Shown here piece by piece: positions 1 to 11,345 of a DNA stretch of 64,000 nt. The position numbers and the translations under genes were made by a program. The notes beneath the pieces were generated by a model. The model saw only the letters and a program-made list of their open reading frames with translations, searched no databases and was not told where the DNA came from. Position 1 is the first letter of the stretch; every line of letters starts with the position of its first letter. The DNA comes from Typhlomys cinereus (lineage: Eukaryota > Chordata > Mammalia > Rodentia > Platacanthomyidae), in NCBI GenBank assembly GCA_023101885.1, contig JALPQD010000214.1, positions 2,542,001 to 2,606,000 on the forward strand. Direction: 5' to 3'.

Positions 1-54
1 CCATATGCCTAAGCAATGTAATGGTTTAGTTGGTTATATATTTGACCTTTATGA

Positions 55-209
55 GAGGCAGACAGACAAGATTTGCTTCACTTTGGAACCTCTTTCAAAA
101 TGACTAAATATTTTCCAGATGAGTGTACTAGAGACCAGAAGATGAAGGAATTAGAAACCATCGCTTCCAAGCTAAGAGATTTTGTAGATTTCGTTTTCTA
201 TTGAAACCC
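55..209 (+). other. Unassigned short open frame at the window edge
   Basis: A frame open from 55 to the TGA at 207-209 encodes about 51 residues, ending KELETIASKLRDFVDFVFY. The composition looks protein-like and there is an ATG at 100 as well as a TTTTCCAG acceptor-like site at 111-118. I do not recognise the sequence. It could be a terminal exon, a retrocopy piece or chance. RPA3, the expected convergent neighbour, does not match. Confidence 0.2.
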
Positions 210-1449
210 AGTGAACTAAAAGAATGGACCCTCTGGGCAATTTCCTTCACTTGCAACAGTACACATAAATCATGAAAACAACTTGAGAGTAAATGTGATA
301 TTTATTTATACTGTTCTTGCTTCCAAAAGAGAATTTAAGACAGCTGCACTGATTTCTGTCTTTTCCTGTTTTCTCATTATAAATGTACAGTGAGTTTCCC
401 AATTGTAAACCTGAGACACAGTGAAGCAGAATGCAGCAGTTTATAGTTACCATTTATCGCTGATCACTCATCTGCTGAAATTGGCAATAACAGACTTTGT
501 AAAGAACTCAAATATCACATTCAAGATGAATCAAATATATTGTGTTACTTTCCTTCCTTTAATCTCCCATCCTATAATTTAACCTTTCTGAGGTATAAAT
601 TTAAGAATATGTTTTAAACAATTCAGGGAATACATTATAGAATATATGAGCCTTAAAACTCTATCTAAGATGATGTGCTAAAATGAAAATAATAACTCCC
701 TGTTTAATCTGTGACTCAGATTGAATGTTTAAAGTAAAAAGTGCCAAGAAACACTTGTAAATTCCATGATTTATATATGCATCTATGACTTTATTAAAGG
801 GAAGTATAGGATTATATAGTCTAGGCATGACTATAAGCAGTATATGACATATTGCAGAAAATCTAAAAGTAGGAACTAGATATAAGTTCTCTGCTAATTT
901 CTCTCAGTAAAAAAGAGGTTAAAAATTGCAGGAATTTGAAGAGAGAACACATAATACAGTTCTTTGCAACAACACAGAACAATGGACTATCTAAAAATAG
1001 ATTTCAGAAATGATCAGGATCGATGCATTTAACTCTCAACATTTTTGTGAGTTGCAATCATGAAGCCAATGACATTTAGAAATAGTACTGCTGCCTTCTG
1101 TGTTCTCAACACATTCTAAATTAGGCTACACATCTCGTAATCACAAGATATGATTACAAATAGCAATAATCATTCCAAAGCAAATTATATAGTGGCACAG
1201 AAAGCATTTTCCTTCCAACAGAGGAAGTGAATTACCTCACTCATATACCCAGCAGGTTATATAATAAAGACTGCAGACTTGAAAATGAAGAAGGAATGTA
1301 TGCTAGAACAGCAAATGATTGCACGAAAAGTAGAGACAGATGCCTTTGTTTAGACAAAACATCAGAGTATTGATGAAAAACAGTATAAATGTTTATGAGA
1401 TCTGGAATTTTTCTAACAGGCTAATTTACTAATTTCTGTGACTTTTTTG
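210..1449. other. AT-rich stretch, nothing recognised
   Basis: No splice-flanked frame, repeat family or RNA gene was seen. Confidence 0.5.
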
Positions 1450-1590
1450 TCCTTTTGTTTTTATCTTCTTGAGGCAGCTATGTAGCTCAATGTAACTTGA
1501 ATTCTGTGTAGCCCAGGCTGGCCTGAAGTTTGTAATCCTCCTCCTGTCTGTACCTCCTGAATGCTGGATTAGAGACATAAACAACACATA
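1450..1590 (-). mobile_element. B1 (7SL-derived) SINE, reverse
   Basis: TAGCCCAGGCTGGCCTGAAG and CTCCTGAATGCTGGATTAGA on the plus strand are the reverse of a B1 element. Confidence 0.8.
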
Positions 1591-2689
1591 TGGCCTCCAT
1601 AGCTTCTCATAAGGATATAATCTTATAAAAAAAGAATTTCCTTTAGAAAGAGCCTACAAATATTACAACTGCGTTACACAGCAATACTGTATAGGAAATG
1701 TACACTTATGCAAGGTTATATATAGTATATATGTTGTAACTATAGCTGCATATTGCAATTACATAAAATACACTACAACTTTGATGGAATTCTTAGCTAG
1801 ATTCAATGTCTAGAAAGAAATATCACTATTGGTTTTAACCACACATGTTAGAATTGCCTGGAGCTACCTACTTCAAATTATTTATGATATAAACAATCTT
1901 CAGGAAGTTGCCATGCACCCAAGTGATTACCTTATAATTAAAAGAAATTGGTGAAGGAATCATTTTCAGTATTTCTCAGCCTGGTAAAACCTCTCTAAGC
2001 AAATATTAAAACTTATGGCTCTTATATTTCCTAGCCTAGGATCTGGAAAAACCCTCCCAGAACCTGAAACCCCATCAAGAATCATAAAGAGAATACCAAG
2101 TGTGCTCTGATAATTTACTAGAATTCCCTACTCTTCTGACTTTCCAGGATATCACAGAATTGGGGGGAGAAGCTGAAGGAAAACTTTGTTGGATGTGATG
2201 GAGTATGCCGTAATCCAAACGTTCAAGACATTTGCAGGATTGTGAGTTCCAGACCAGTGGAGCAACCAAGAGAGGACTTGTTAAAAAACAAACAAACAAA
2301 AAAAAAAAAACAAAACAAAAAAAAACACAAGAATCTCAGAAGGAAAAGGTGGGGAGAGCAAAGGGTGTGTCTTTCCTTTGTGCTTTTGGAGTTTGACAAT
2401 GTGCTGGTTCTGTCAACTTGGCTGGATTTAATGTCATTAGGAAACATTCCTCTTGGAGGGGGGTGTCCCAGAGCTGTTAAACTGAGGTGGGAAGGCCCAC
2501 TGTGAACGCGGTTAGTGTCCTGGATTGTGTAGCACACGGAGGCTGACAGGAATGCCGCATGTCTCGCTCTCTTATTGCAGTCAGTGTGACTAGTGGCTTT
2601 CCACTCTGCTGTCTTGCCCCTGCGCAGGATTCCTTCAAACTGTGATTCAACCTTTTCCCAGCTGCTTTTGACAGGTGATGTGAGACTAA
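1591..2689. other. AT-rich stretch with a B1 tail and repeat debris
   Basis: A B1-like tail with an A/C-rich run lies at about 2225-2330, and a dispersed-repeat segment at about 2395-2690. No gene seen. Confidence 0.5.
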
Positions 2690-2990
2690 TTTAATGTATC
2701 AACTTGGACACAGATAGCTGACAAAACATAATTTCTGGGTTTGGCTATGATGATGTTTCTGAAAGCGATTAGCATTTGAATAAGCTTTTATATATTTAAT
2801 AATTTAGAAAGGACAGAGAAAAGGCACACATGGCAGTCACAGGACAACTAGTTTTGAAAGTCAGTACTTTCACTATAGGCTCAAACTCGGGTTGCCAGTT
2901 AGCATGCAGACATCTTTACCTGCTGAAACATCTTGTCCCAAGATTAGTATCCAAATCAGTAGACTGAGTAAAGATCCACCACCAGCTAGA
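2690..2990 (+). repeat. Old dispersed repeat interrupted by a reverse SINE-like insertion
   Basis: ATGTATCAACTTGGACACAG through GCGATTAGCATTTGAATAAG resumes at CAGTAGACTGAGTAAAGATC. The interruption, about 2785-2941, ends with a reversed tRNA-SINE-like head and is flanked by an imperfect repeat beginning gattagYat. The 2395-2690 segment and 42985-43330 belong to related dispersed repeats. Confidence 0.45.
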
Positions 2991-3150
2991 CATAGTGGCA
3001 CGTGCCTGTAGTCCCAGTACTTGTAAGACAGAAGCAAAAGTATTTCTTTCTTTTGAGTTTGAGGTCAATCTAGATTATTTAGCAAGAATGTCTCAAAATA
3101 CAAATATACAACAAAATACAAAATACTTACCTAAAAAAAAAAAAAGAAGA
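2985..3150 (+). mobile_element. B1 SINE
   Basis: GCTAGACATAGTGGCACGTG, CCTGTAGTCCCAGTAC and GTTTGAGGTCAATCTAG are diverged B1 landmarks, ending in an A-rich tail at about 3134-3148. Confidence 0.75.
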
Positions 3151-3229
3151 AATAACCACATATGTGGGTGGATGTCCTCCAACTCTGGATGGAATAAAGA
3201 TGGTGTACCATCTCTGGTACCAGAATAAC

Positions 3230-4184
3230 ACTGGGAAGGAGAATGAATCCTCCCTGGACATCAGCATCTGATTCTGTAGACAAGCACTAATGCTCTCTGT
3301 TCTTAGCTCAGCCTCAGTCTGTGAGGTACACCTTCAGTTCCCCTGCTCTCTGACGTCACACTGTGCACTGATTACTAACTTGGCTTTTCCATGGCTCTGT
3401 CTTGAAGTTCATGGCCTACCATGGGACCTATCAGCTCAGAAATCATGTGAACTACTTCCTGTAGCAAATCTACTCATAATCTCTCCTGTTCATTCTGTTT
3501 CTTGAAGAATACTAATCTTTATTATGAATAAATTTTCTATTCAAAATTCAACTGAAAAGTCATTATGGAAGAAATCTGTTTCTGAATAGCTCACCCACGG
3601 GGCAAGTGAACATCCTTTTTCAATGATTTACTCTTAACCAAATCAGCCAAGCTGGGTCACTTTTACCTGTCAGTACATGGCATGTACTCTCAAAACAGGA
3701 AACTAAATGCTATCCCTAAAAATGGGATTCTAACTATAGTAGAAACTAGTCAGAAACAAAGTAACTACTCAGGACGACACTAAATGGCAAGATGATCAAG
3801 CACAATGTTATGACAACCTGGACCAAGACTTTGATGTTACCATTATTCTACCACATCCTAACTATAGCCACTGTTTTGTGAATGCAGTGATGTGTGCAGA
3901 ACCTGGTTAGACATTGAGAGGCAAATTATTACTTTATCAAAAACAAGTACTTAAGTCTGGAACATAACTCCAAATATACAGTGTTACTTCTTTTGAACTA
4001 AGTACTTTATACAAAATAAAGCCTCCAAACCATTTACCATCAATGACACTAATTTTTGAAGATTTTTTATGATTGTCCTTTTTCACATATTAGCAGCACC
4101 CTATCTTAGGTAAGAAAATCAAATCTGGGAGGTTTGGACCAAGGTTATTTAGTAACTAAGTGAAAATCAAAATTGTGACTAGAA
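3230..4184. other. Stretch with no recognised feature
   Basis: Moderately AT-rich DNA; the short frames here lack any support. Confidence 0.5.
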
Positions 4185-4500
4185 ACTGGGAGATGTTTTA
4201 GTGGGTAAAGTGCTTGTTGTACAAGCAAGAGGACATGAGTTTGGATTCCCCACACCCACGTTAAAAAGAAAACAGCTGGACACAGCAATGAGGGTGCCTG
4301 CAATCCCAGTGTCGGGGCAGGAGGGGTAGAGACAGGTAATCAGATGCCTGAAATCCACTGGCCAGCCAGACTAGCCAAATTAGTATCTCCAGGTTCAGTG
4401 AGAGACTCAAGATATAAGATAGAGAGCAAACCAGAAGGACACCCAAAACTATCCCCTGGCCTCCATGTTTATGTAAACAGATTTGCAAAGGCAGAAAACT
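4185..4500 (+). mobile_element. B4-type SINE (ID-like head fused to B1-like body)
   Basis: The head GTGGGTAAAGTGCTTGTTGT and ATGAGTTTGGATTCCCC are followed by a B1-like part with GCCTGCAATCCCAG and CAGGTTCAGTGAGAGAC, in the order typical of rodent B4 elements. Confidence 0.75.
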
Positions 4501-5639
4501 GTTGACTTCAAAGATGGGGCTTACAGCTGCACACCCTCCCTTGGTGATGGTCCAGTTTAGATAGTTGTTTCCTTGTGAACAATGAAGCAATCTTTTCAGC
4601 TGATAGAAGATGAACAGGAAGGAGCTTTGTTTTCTTTTGAGGATGGGAGACACATGAGGTTAATTAATATGAACAAAGACTGATAATCTTTTTTTAATTT
4701 ATAAAGTTCCATCTATTGATTTATCACATATGTGTATGGGGAGGTTAGACAACCTGGAGGAATCCATTCTCTCCATCTACCACATGTTCCAGGGATTGAA
4801 CTTGGGCCACCAAATTTAGTGAAGAACATCTTTACCTGCTGACTCATTTCCCAGGGCTTGATCATTTTTAAAAGAATATTAAAAGCAGTGAGACACAATA
4901 AAGAAATCGATCGCATTCTCAGATTTTATGAGAAAGAATCTAAACAGTGAAACCTAATTCAGGATTGCTGAATTTTGTTCTTTAAAAGCATACATCAAGA
5001 TTGAGAATGAAAATAAATAGGGAGTGCATATACATTCAAGCTGGACAGTTGTTCAAATCAATGCATAGTTCACCCAGAATTAAGTAAGCTACTTTAAAGG
5101 ACTGTTGTCACAAGATATTTATATTAGAATTGCTAAGTGTCCAGTGTTTAAGATATTGGGAGAACAGGGAACATGTTGCTATGCCATATACTCTGCAGAG
5201 AAATGGCTGATACACCCTTTAAAAAGCTAATTGGCAGTATCAATCAAGATGTGAAACACATGAAAGGATTTGAGGGAAATCTGTAAATCTCTAACGGTGG
5301 GTAATACATATTTCATACATCATGAACTCTTCAGTTTCTGAGTAGGCATATACAGGTTAATAGGAAAATTATACATGATGTGTGTTTTAGGTGGAAACAA
5401 AGCAAGTGGAAGAAGGCTTGCACAGTATGATCTTCTCATCCATGCACAGCTGCAAAGACTGACAAGGACAGAAACATGTAGTTTATGAATAGTTCCATCT
5501 GCGTCTGCAACTCTTTGATCAGTTTCCCTTGGAAAGAAAGAGCTGGAGTTTGGAAGGCAGAGCTAAGTGCATGTAGCAATGGAACACAAGGTTAAGACAT
5601 TCACTTCCTCTTTTATTTTGGAGTTTTTAATTTTTTTAA
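4500..5639. other. Stretch with a reverse SINE-like remnant
   Basis: 4715-4860 (GGATTGAACTTGGGCCACC, TTACCTGCTGACTCATTTC) looks like a decayed reverse B3/B2-type SINE. Nothing else seen. Confidence 0.4.
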
Positions 5640-6225
5640 AATTATAGGGCTACATTATTTTTATCCATCTTTTTATTCTGAGAAATACACATAACATCAG
5701 ACTTACCCTCTTAGGCCTTTGAAGTAAGGTTCGCTGCTGTTGTACAGACTCATACTGCTGTGAAACCATCTCCTGTTTATCCTGTACAACTGAAGCTATC
5801 AAATAGTAAATCCCACATTTCTTTCATTCCAGCTCTCTGCGCCAGATGTCCTTCTTTGTTTCTATGCTCTTCATGAATTTGCATATAAGCGAAATCATAA
5901 GATATTGATGTTCCTTGTTTAAATTAGAATAACATCCTCATGTTTTGCTATGTTGAAGCATATGTCAAAAAAATCTCTTTTTAAGGCTATATAATATTCC
6001 ACTGTACAGTATGTTAGATTTTGCCTATCCATTCATCTCCACATTCCACATTTTAATTATTGTGACTAGTTCTGTTAAAAATATGTTCATGCAAAGATCT
6101 TGAGACAGTTTTCAGTTTTCCTATGTATGTGCCCAAAATGAATTGCTAGATATTATAGTAACTCTATTTTAAGAGTTTTCAAGATCTGCCATACTGTGTT
6201 CCATACTGGCCGTACTATAAGCATG
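5640..6225 (+). mobile_element. Ancient L1 (L1M-type) fragment
   Basis: TATAATATTCCACTGTACAG, ATGTGCCCAAAATGAATTGC and CTGCCATACTGTGTTCCATA are landmarks of the 3' end of mammalian L1M copies. It is diverged and carries no open frame. Confidence 0.65.
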
Positions 6226-6425
6226 AATTATTTTTAAAATACCAAACTGTCTACCAAAAAGAAAAGTCAACACTTGGAACTCAGAGGCTTCTTCAGGTCT
6301 GATTTTAGCTTTAATATCCACCTAGTACACCTCTCACAATCTGTTTTTGTTTCAATTGATAATTTGCGATTTTGAATGTCCTATTAGATTTCAAATCAGT
6401 GATTAAGTTAAAAATGGCCAATAGG

Positions 6426-6696
6426 GGGACTGAAAAGATGGCCTCTCAAACAGAAGGCCCTCAGCTCAGATCCAAGGTCCCACTGACAGAAATGGCAGTG
6501 GCCTGCATTTCTGGCCTTGGTGGGCAGAGGTTTGGAAATCCCAGAGAGAAACAAGAAGTCAGAAGTAATCCAGAATGATTCCTGAAGTCACCTTTGGTCC
6601 ACCATAGAGACACAGGGTGCCCTCTGATACAAAACAAACAAACAAACAAACAAATAAAATGAATGAATTAATAAATTAATGAATAAATAACCAAAT
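6426..6696 (+). mobile_element. Older B2-like tRNA-derived SINE
   Basis: It has a tRNA-like head (GGACTGAAAAGATGGC), a body ending GTGCCCTCTGATAC, and an A-rich tail with (AAAC)n and AAT runs. The target-site duplication aaatggccWatagg (one mismatch) is at 6412-6425 and 6697-6710. Confidence 0.85.
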
Positions 6697-6710
6697 AAAT
6701 GGCCTATAGG

Positions 6711-9700
6711 TAAACTATCATTTAGTTGTGTTGCCTAGAATGTTATGCTGAAAAGGTGCACACTCCAATTGTATTCTTTTTAAATTAAAGGAAGAACTGT
6801 GGAAACCTTGTTCTAAAATGTTTTTCTTATTGCCCATTTTAACTATAACTCATTTCTACATACTATCCAAAATACAAGTCTCTGATATCAACATTAATCA
6901 ATATGGGGCAAGAATGTTCTGTACTCAGCAGTCATCAGAGTACCCTTTTCTAATGACTTCTTAAAATGCCCCAAAACACAAGAATGAAAATTCACAGCAT
7001 CAGTATCAACAGCTCAACTGCTGTGCTAGACTCTGGGAAGAATATTCACCAAGTATAGGGATGGTTCCATTATCTGCACATCCTTGATTCTGAAGGAAAT
7101 TCACACACACTTCAACTGGACAGGTATTAAGTCAGAAACACTTTTAAGTGCTGTCTTAGGAAATTCCAAGAGGAACAAAGGCAGAAAAGAACAAGGACAT
7201 AGAGGGGTGTGCGTGAGTGAGCATCATGCTGAAAACTGAAGTAAATGAGGGAAGAGTTTAAATTTAGTAATGAGGAGAACTTGTGCACAGAAGCCCCAGG
7301 GGTAGAATGGAAGAAACTAAAATAGAAGTTCTAAGTTCTATTCCCTTCCCTTGGATATATCACTTTTCCCAAACTACAATCTGCCACTTATTCATAGGTC
7401 TATGCTGGCCCACATTTTATGCCATCTGTTTTAGAAATGCAGCCCACCTCTAAATGATGTTTTTATCCTCTCATTCTAGCATCTGCTTGCTGAAATCCCA
7501 TTTCTTTGTATCTGATTCACCTGTCAATCAGGATCCTCTTTCTGGGTATACCTAACTTCTCCAAAGTATCTAATTCTATGCTCTTTCTCTATGGAAATAA
7601 TTTGGCAATTGCATTTCATGCAAGTTGCAGGATTTCATGAATATGCTAATGTACTGTGGCTATTGAAAAAGAACAAATCAGTGCAAATTGAAGCAGGATT
7701 ATGAGTTCCAAGTAGTCCTGAGTAAAATAGTGAGCCTCTATCAAAAAAGCCCCAAATGAAAAAGAACAGAAAATCTGGAAATCCTTAGGGAGCTGACATT
7801 ACACAAGAATTATCCTGTTTCCCTCCTTAGTTTAAGGTTTTGTAATGTGAACTGAGAAACACAAAACAAAACCAACTTGCCAGGTTCGGCAGTGACTCAG
7901 AAGGCACTGTATTATTTTTAATGCAGTAATTCTTTTATTTAGGTGATAATTGATTGTCCTAGCAGAACCCTGAAGTGGCAGCATCAATTTCAGTTAAGAT
8001 GCCGATGGCTGAAATATGATCAACCAAAGCCTCTGCCACTTGGTAAAAAGGAGTGGAAATGATAGGCAGCTCATTAATCATTTATCTGAGATGAATGTGT
8101 TCTGGTGCAGACAGGGGGCTGTAGGTGAACCCTGCCAAAATGAGAAATGTCAATTGTCAGACCTCATGCATAATAACTGTGGAGCTATTTTTAAGCTTCT
8201 TTGAAGATTAAAGTTATGCCCCTGTTTCCTACAGTTCTATCACATATACTTGGCAATTTTCTATGAAAATTCATTTTTCACTCTGTTCAGAAGTCTCTGA
8301 TCAAAAAAATATACAACTCGAAGTCTACCAAATACATTTGAAAAGTTACTTAGAAACTTCAGTGCAGTAAGAGGCAAGCCAAAAGCAGTTAAATGGTTTT
8401 TGGATTCCTTTCCTGCACAGTATGTTTTATTAGTAAGGATAATATTTATCTTAATTTCTCGGGAATAAGTATAATTTATACTTTGTACATTATTTCTGGA
8501 AGAGAAAAACAATAAAATTCACTATACTACATGTAAAAATTATCATTCACCAACTATGTGAGCAATGTTTCAAGGGATAATTATCTCAAATTACTCTGAG
8601 AATGTGCCAACTTCATTTCCAAACTGTGTCTCTTTCAACTGGAGAATAAACTTTCTGGAATAGTAGTCTCTCAGAAGGTAAGAATATATCAGCATTCATT
8701 GAAAGAGATACACAAACTACTAACTAAAAACTAATATATAAAAACTAAGTGGTGCATGTTTTGCAATTCTTCAGGAGGAAGCTAATTCATTCAAGGCCAG
8801 CCTGGGACACACAGCAAGACCTTTTATCCAGAAGTGTAGAATAGACAATATGTAGAGAGTTGTAATGGACTCAATGTCTATTTTTCTCCCTTCATTTTTG
8901 AGGAATGGAAGATTAGATTTAAGGGATACTCTCCAAAATTTATCAAGTTGCTGTTCATTTATAATCATAAATTATACACCTCCATCTATTTAGTAAACAT
9001 TTATGTACCATAGAGATACATACTGAGATTTGTGCAAATATTATTCCTGCTTAAAGGGTAAAATGATTTTCCAAATTGAAGATGAAGAACTTTTCTTATG
9101 TAATATAAATAATGTTATAGCACAAGAATTCTGTACTATTCAAATTTTTTGAAACAGGTAATTGTTATTTAGCAACACAGTTTTGTCATGTTTGACAATG
9201 CAAACTTATTTTACTATCAACAAAATGTGGCTGTAATGTAATATAAATCTGGATATGAATTTTCATTGGCTATTTAAAAATCCAGGTTTTCTTACACACT
9301 AAAGTGTCATAAGATTGCCTACACAAATCAAATATTGTTTAAGTAAAAAGATGCAAGTACAATGATACACCTGAAGTCATACATAAATGTGTTTCATGGT
9401 TATGATATATTAACCCTTTCAAATGCTCTTGCAGACTATTCTGTCTTTATGATTATGTGTTTTAAGACCTCAACTTGATTAGATTACTATATCTGAATTT
9501 CTAATTAGGAAACTACATTAAGGGGCCATTCATAAATTGAATGAGAAAGACTCTCTGTACTGAATTATTATTTCTGGTACTGCATAAATTATTCTTAATG
9601 CCTTTTAAGCAAAATTTTATAAAACATTATACTATCAATAGTATATCAGCTAAAAAACATTTTGGAATGGATATCTTCTATTTCCTCAAATTATTGGAAA

Positions 9701-9781
9701 ATAGATGTAAACTTTAAAAGTTCACAATTAAAAACTAAAAGGATCTATTGCTTGGCTTGCAAGAAATGCAAACGTTAAAAT
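6711..9781. other. Gene-less stretch
   Basis: AT-rich DNA with B1 fragments near 7675-7760 and 8745-8832. The least AT-rich part, 7980-8210, has no identified function. No exon seen. Confidence 0.45.
8745..8832 (+). mobile_element. B1 SINE fragment
   Basis: AAGTGGTGCATGTTTTGCAA and CAAGGCCAGCCTGGGACAC match a short B1. Confidence 0.6.
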
Positions 9782-9797
9782 GACATTCTGTTCTTTT

Positions 9798-10115
9798 TTT
9801 TTCTTTATTCAATTGTGCGTGTATGCGTGTGCGCGCATTGTGTATGTATATATTTATGTATGTGTGTGTTTGTGTGTGTATGTGTGTGTGCGCGCGCGCG
9901 CGCAGAACCACGGACGAATTCGGAAACCACCATGGACGCCTCCACCTCCTCTCTGTTTACTCTGCCCCAGGATTCACAGGCTCTGCCCTATCAGGACCAG
10001 AAACGCAGGCCGCCCCCGCTTCCGCCCGGCGTCTATACGTAGGGCCTAGGATCCAAACTCAGGACTTTCCGCCTGCAAGGCAGAGGCTTAACCCCTGAGC
10101 CACCTCTCCAGCCCC
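9798..10115 (-). mobile_element. Young tRNA-derived SINE, copy 1
   Basis: In the minus sense the element starts GGGGCTGGAGAGGTGGCTCA, which resembles a Pol III A box, with a B-box-like GTCCTGAGTTTGGATCC further in. A CpG-rich body, a CA/GT tract and an A-rich tail follow. The 16-bp target-site duplication gacattctgttctttt is perfect at 9782-9797 and 10116-10131. Intact CpGs and perfect duplications suggest recent insertion. Confidence 0.9.
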
Positions 10116-10131
10116 GACATTCTGTTCTTTT

Positions 10132-10935
10132 GCACAAATGATAAAGCAAATATAAACACAGATTTAAGTGGATGTGAGTATGCTGAAACTATGCTTGTGT
10201 CTACCTCTTTCACTAGACATACAGTTCCTCCCAGACAACTATGGTGTCATCAATCCCTTATCATAAACTTTAGCAAACTCTAGAAGGCACTTGATGTTGT
10301 TTAGAAGTATGAGCATCAGACATATTCAGAATTCACCACTTAATATAACCAACTTACTAGAAATGAATTGTAAGACATGTGTCACTCCAGAGCAGACAAT
10401 GGAAAGAACAGCTTTCCTCTCACAGGGTGGAGCCAAAATGGATGAATTTCATGAGGAAGATGGAGAAAAGTTTGATATGAAGTTATTGTGTGCCATTAAC
10501 TTTGGGAAAATCACAGTAATTCCTGTAACAATCTTTTGGTGTGCTAAATAGAGAACAAAATCCAATTTCTACCAATTATAAGAGAAAAAGACTATCTATT
10601 ACTCTAATCCTACAAATATAGAATACGAAACTTGGAAAAACGCTTTCTAAGTAATTCCAACATTTGGTAGTTTCATGATATTAATATAACTTTTGTAATA
10701 TGTGCTACCTGTATATCTGTTACAGAAAAATATTTACAGCTAAAGAAAAATGTTAGTCAAAATTCTATCCTGAAGACTGTTAAAAGTATTATAGCTCTAT
10801 AAACAAGTGTCATTCTTTGAAAACTTATGATACATATGATGCTGCATCACTACTTTTTTTTAATTTTAAGGATGAATGCTTGAATATTTAACAAAATTAC
10901 TTAACTTTTATATATAAAAATACAAAATAACTAAA
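10132..10935. other. Gene-less stretch
   Basis: Nothing recognised. An 86-codon frame at 10291-10551 has no splice context or family resemblance. Confidence 0.45.
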
Positions 10936-11155
10936 AAGGAAAGAGAAAGAAAGAAAGGAAGGAAGGAAGGAAGGAAGGAAGGAAGGAAGGAAGGAAAAAG
11001 AGAAAGAAAGAAAGGAAAGAAAGGAAAGAAAGAAAGAAAGAAAGAAAGAAAAAGAAAGGAGGGACAGAGGGAGGGAGGGAGGGAGGGAGGGAGATAAAGA
11101 GAAAAGGAGAAAGAAAAAGAAAAAAAAAAAAGAAAGAAAGAAAGAAAAGAAAGAG
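10936..11155 (+). repeat. Purine-rich GAAA/GGAA/GGGA repeat tract
   Basis: About 220 bp is almost pure purine on the plus strand, moving from (GGAA)n to (GAAA)n to (GGGA)n and back. Such tracts can form triplex DNA. The frames open across it are repeat artefacts. Confidence 0.95.
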
Positions 11156-11345
11156 GGCCTGGTGCGACAGTCCAGCAGGTAAGGTGCCTGCAAACAAACG
11201 TGGTGGCCTAGGTTTGATCCCTGGAAGGGAGGAGAGAACGGACTTCCAAGAGGTCCTCTGACCTCTACCCAGGCACTCACTATGCATGCATATGCACGCC
11301 TCTTCACCTCCTTCTCTCTCATATAAGTGAATAAAATATAAAGAA
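11155..11345 (+). mobile_element. B3-like SINE next to a purine repeat
   Basis: GGCCTGGTGCGACAGTCCAG, GTTTGATCCCTGG and CCTCTGACCTCTACCC match a rodent B2/B3-type SINE, ending in an A-rich tail that includes AATAAAATATAA. The left end abuts the (GAAA)n tract. Confidence 0.65.

Noticed and set aside
9780..10098. Overlapping 75-91 codon frames
   Set aside because: They run across the GT tract and body of a SINE; the same peptides recur at every young SINE copy (12846, 18640, 28217, 33622, 34841, 58111).
9798..10115. A tRNA gene in the SINE head
   Set aside because: A- and B-box-like motifs are present, but there is no cloverleaf or anticodon stem; it is a tRNA-derived SINE promoter.
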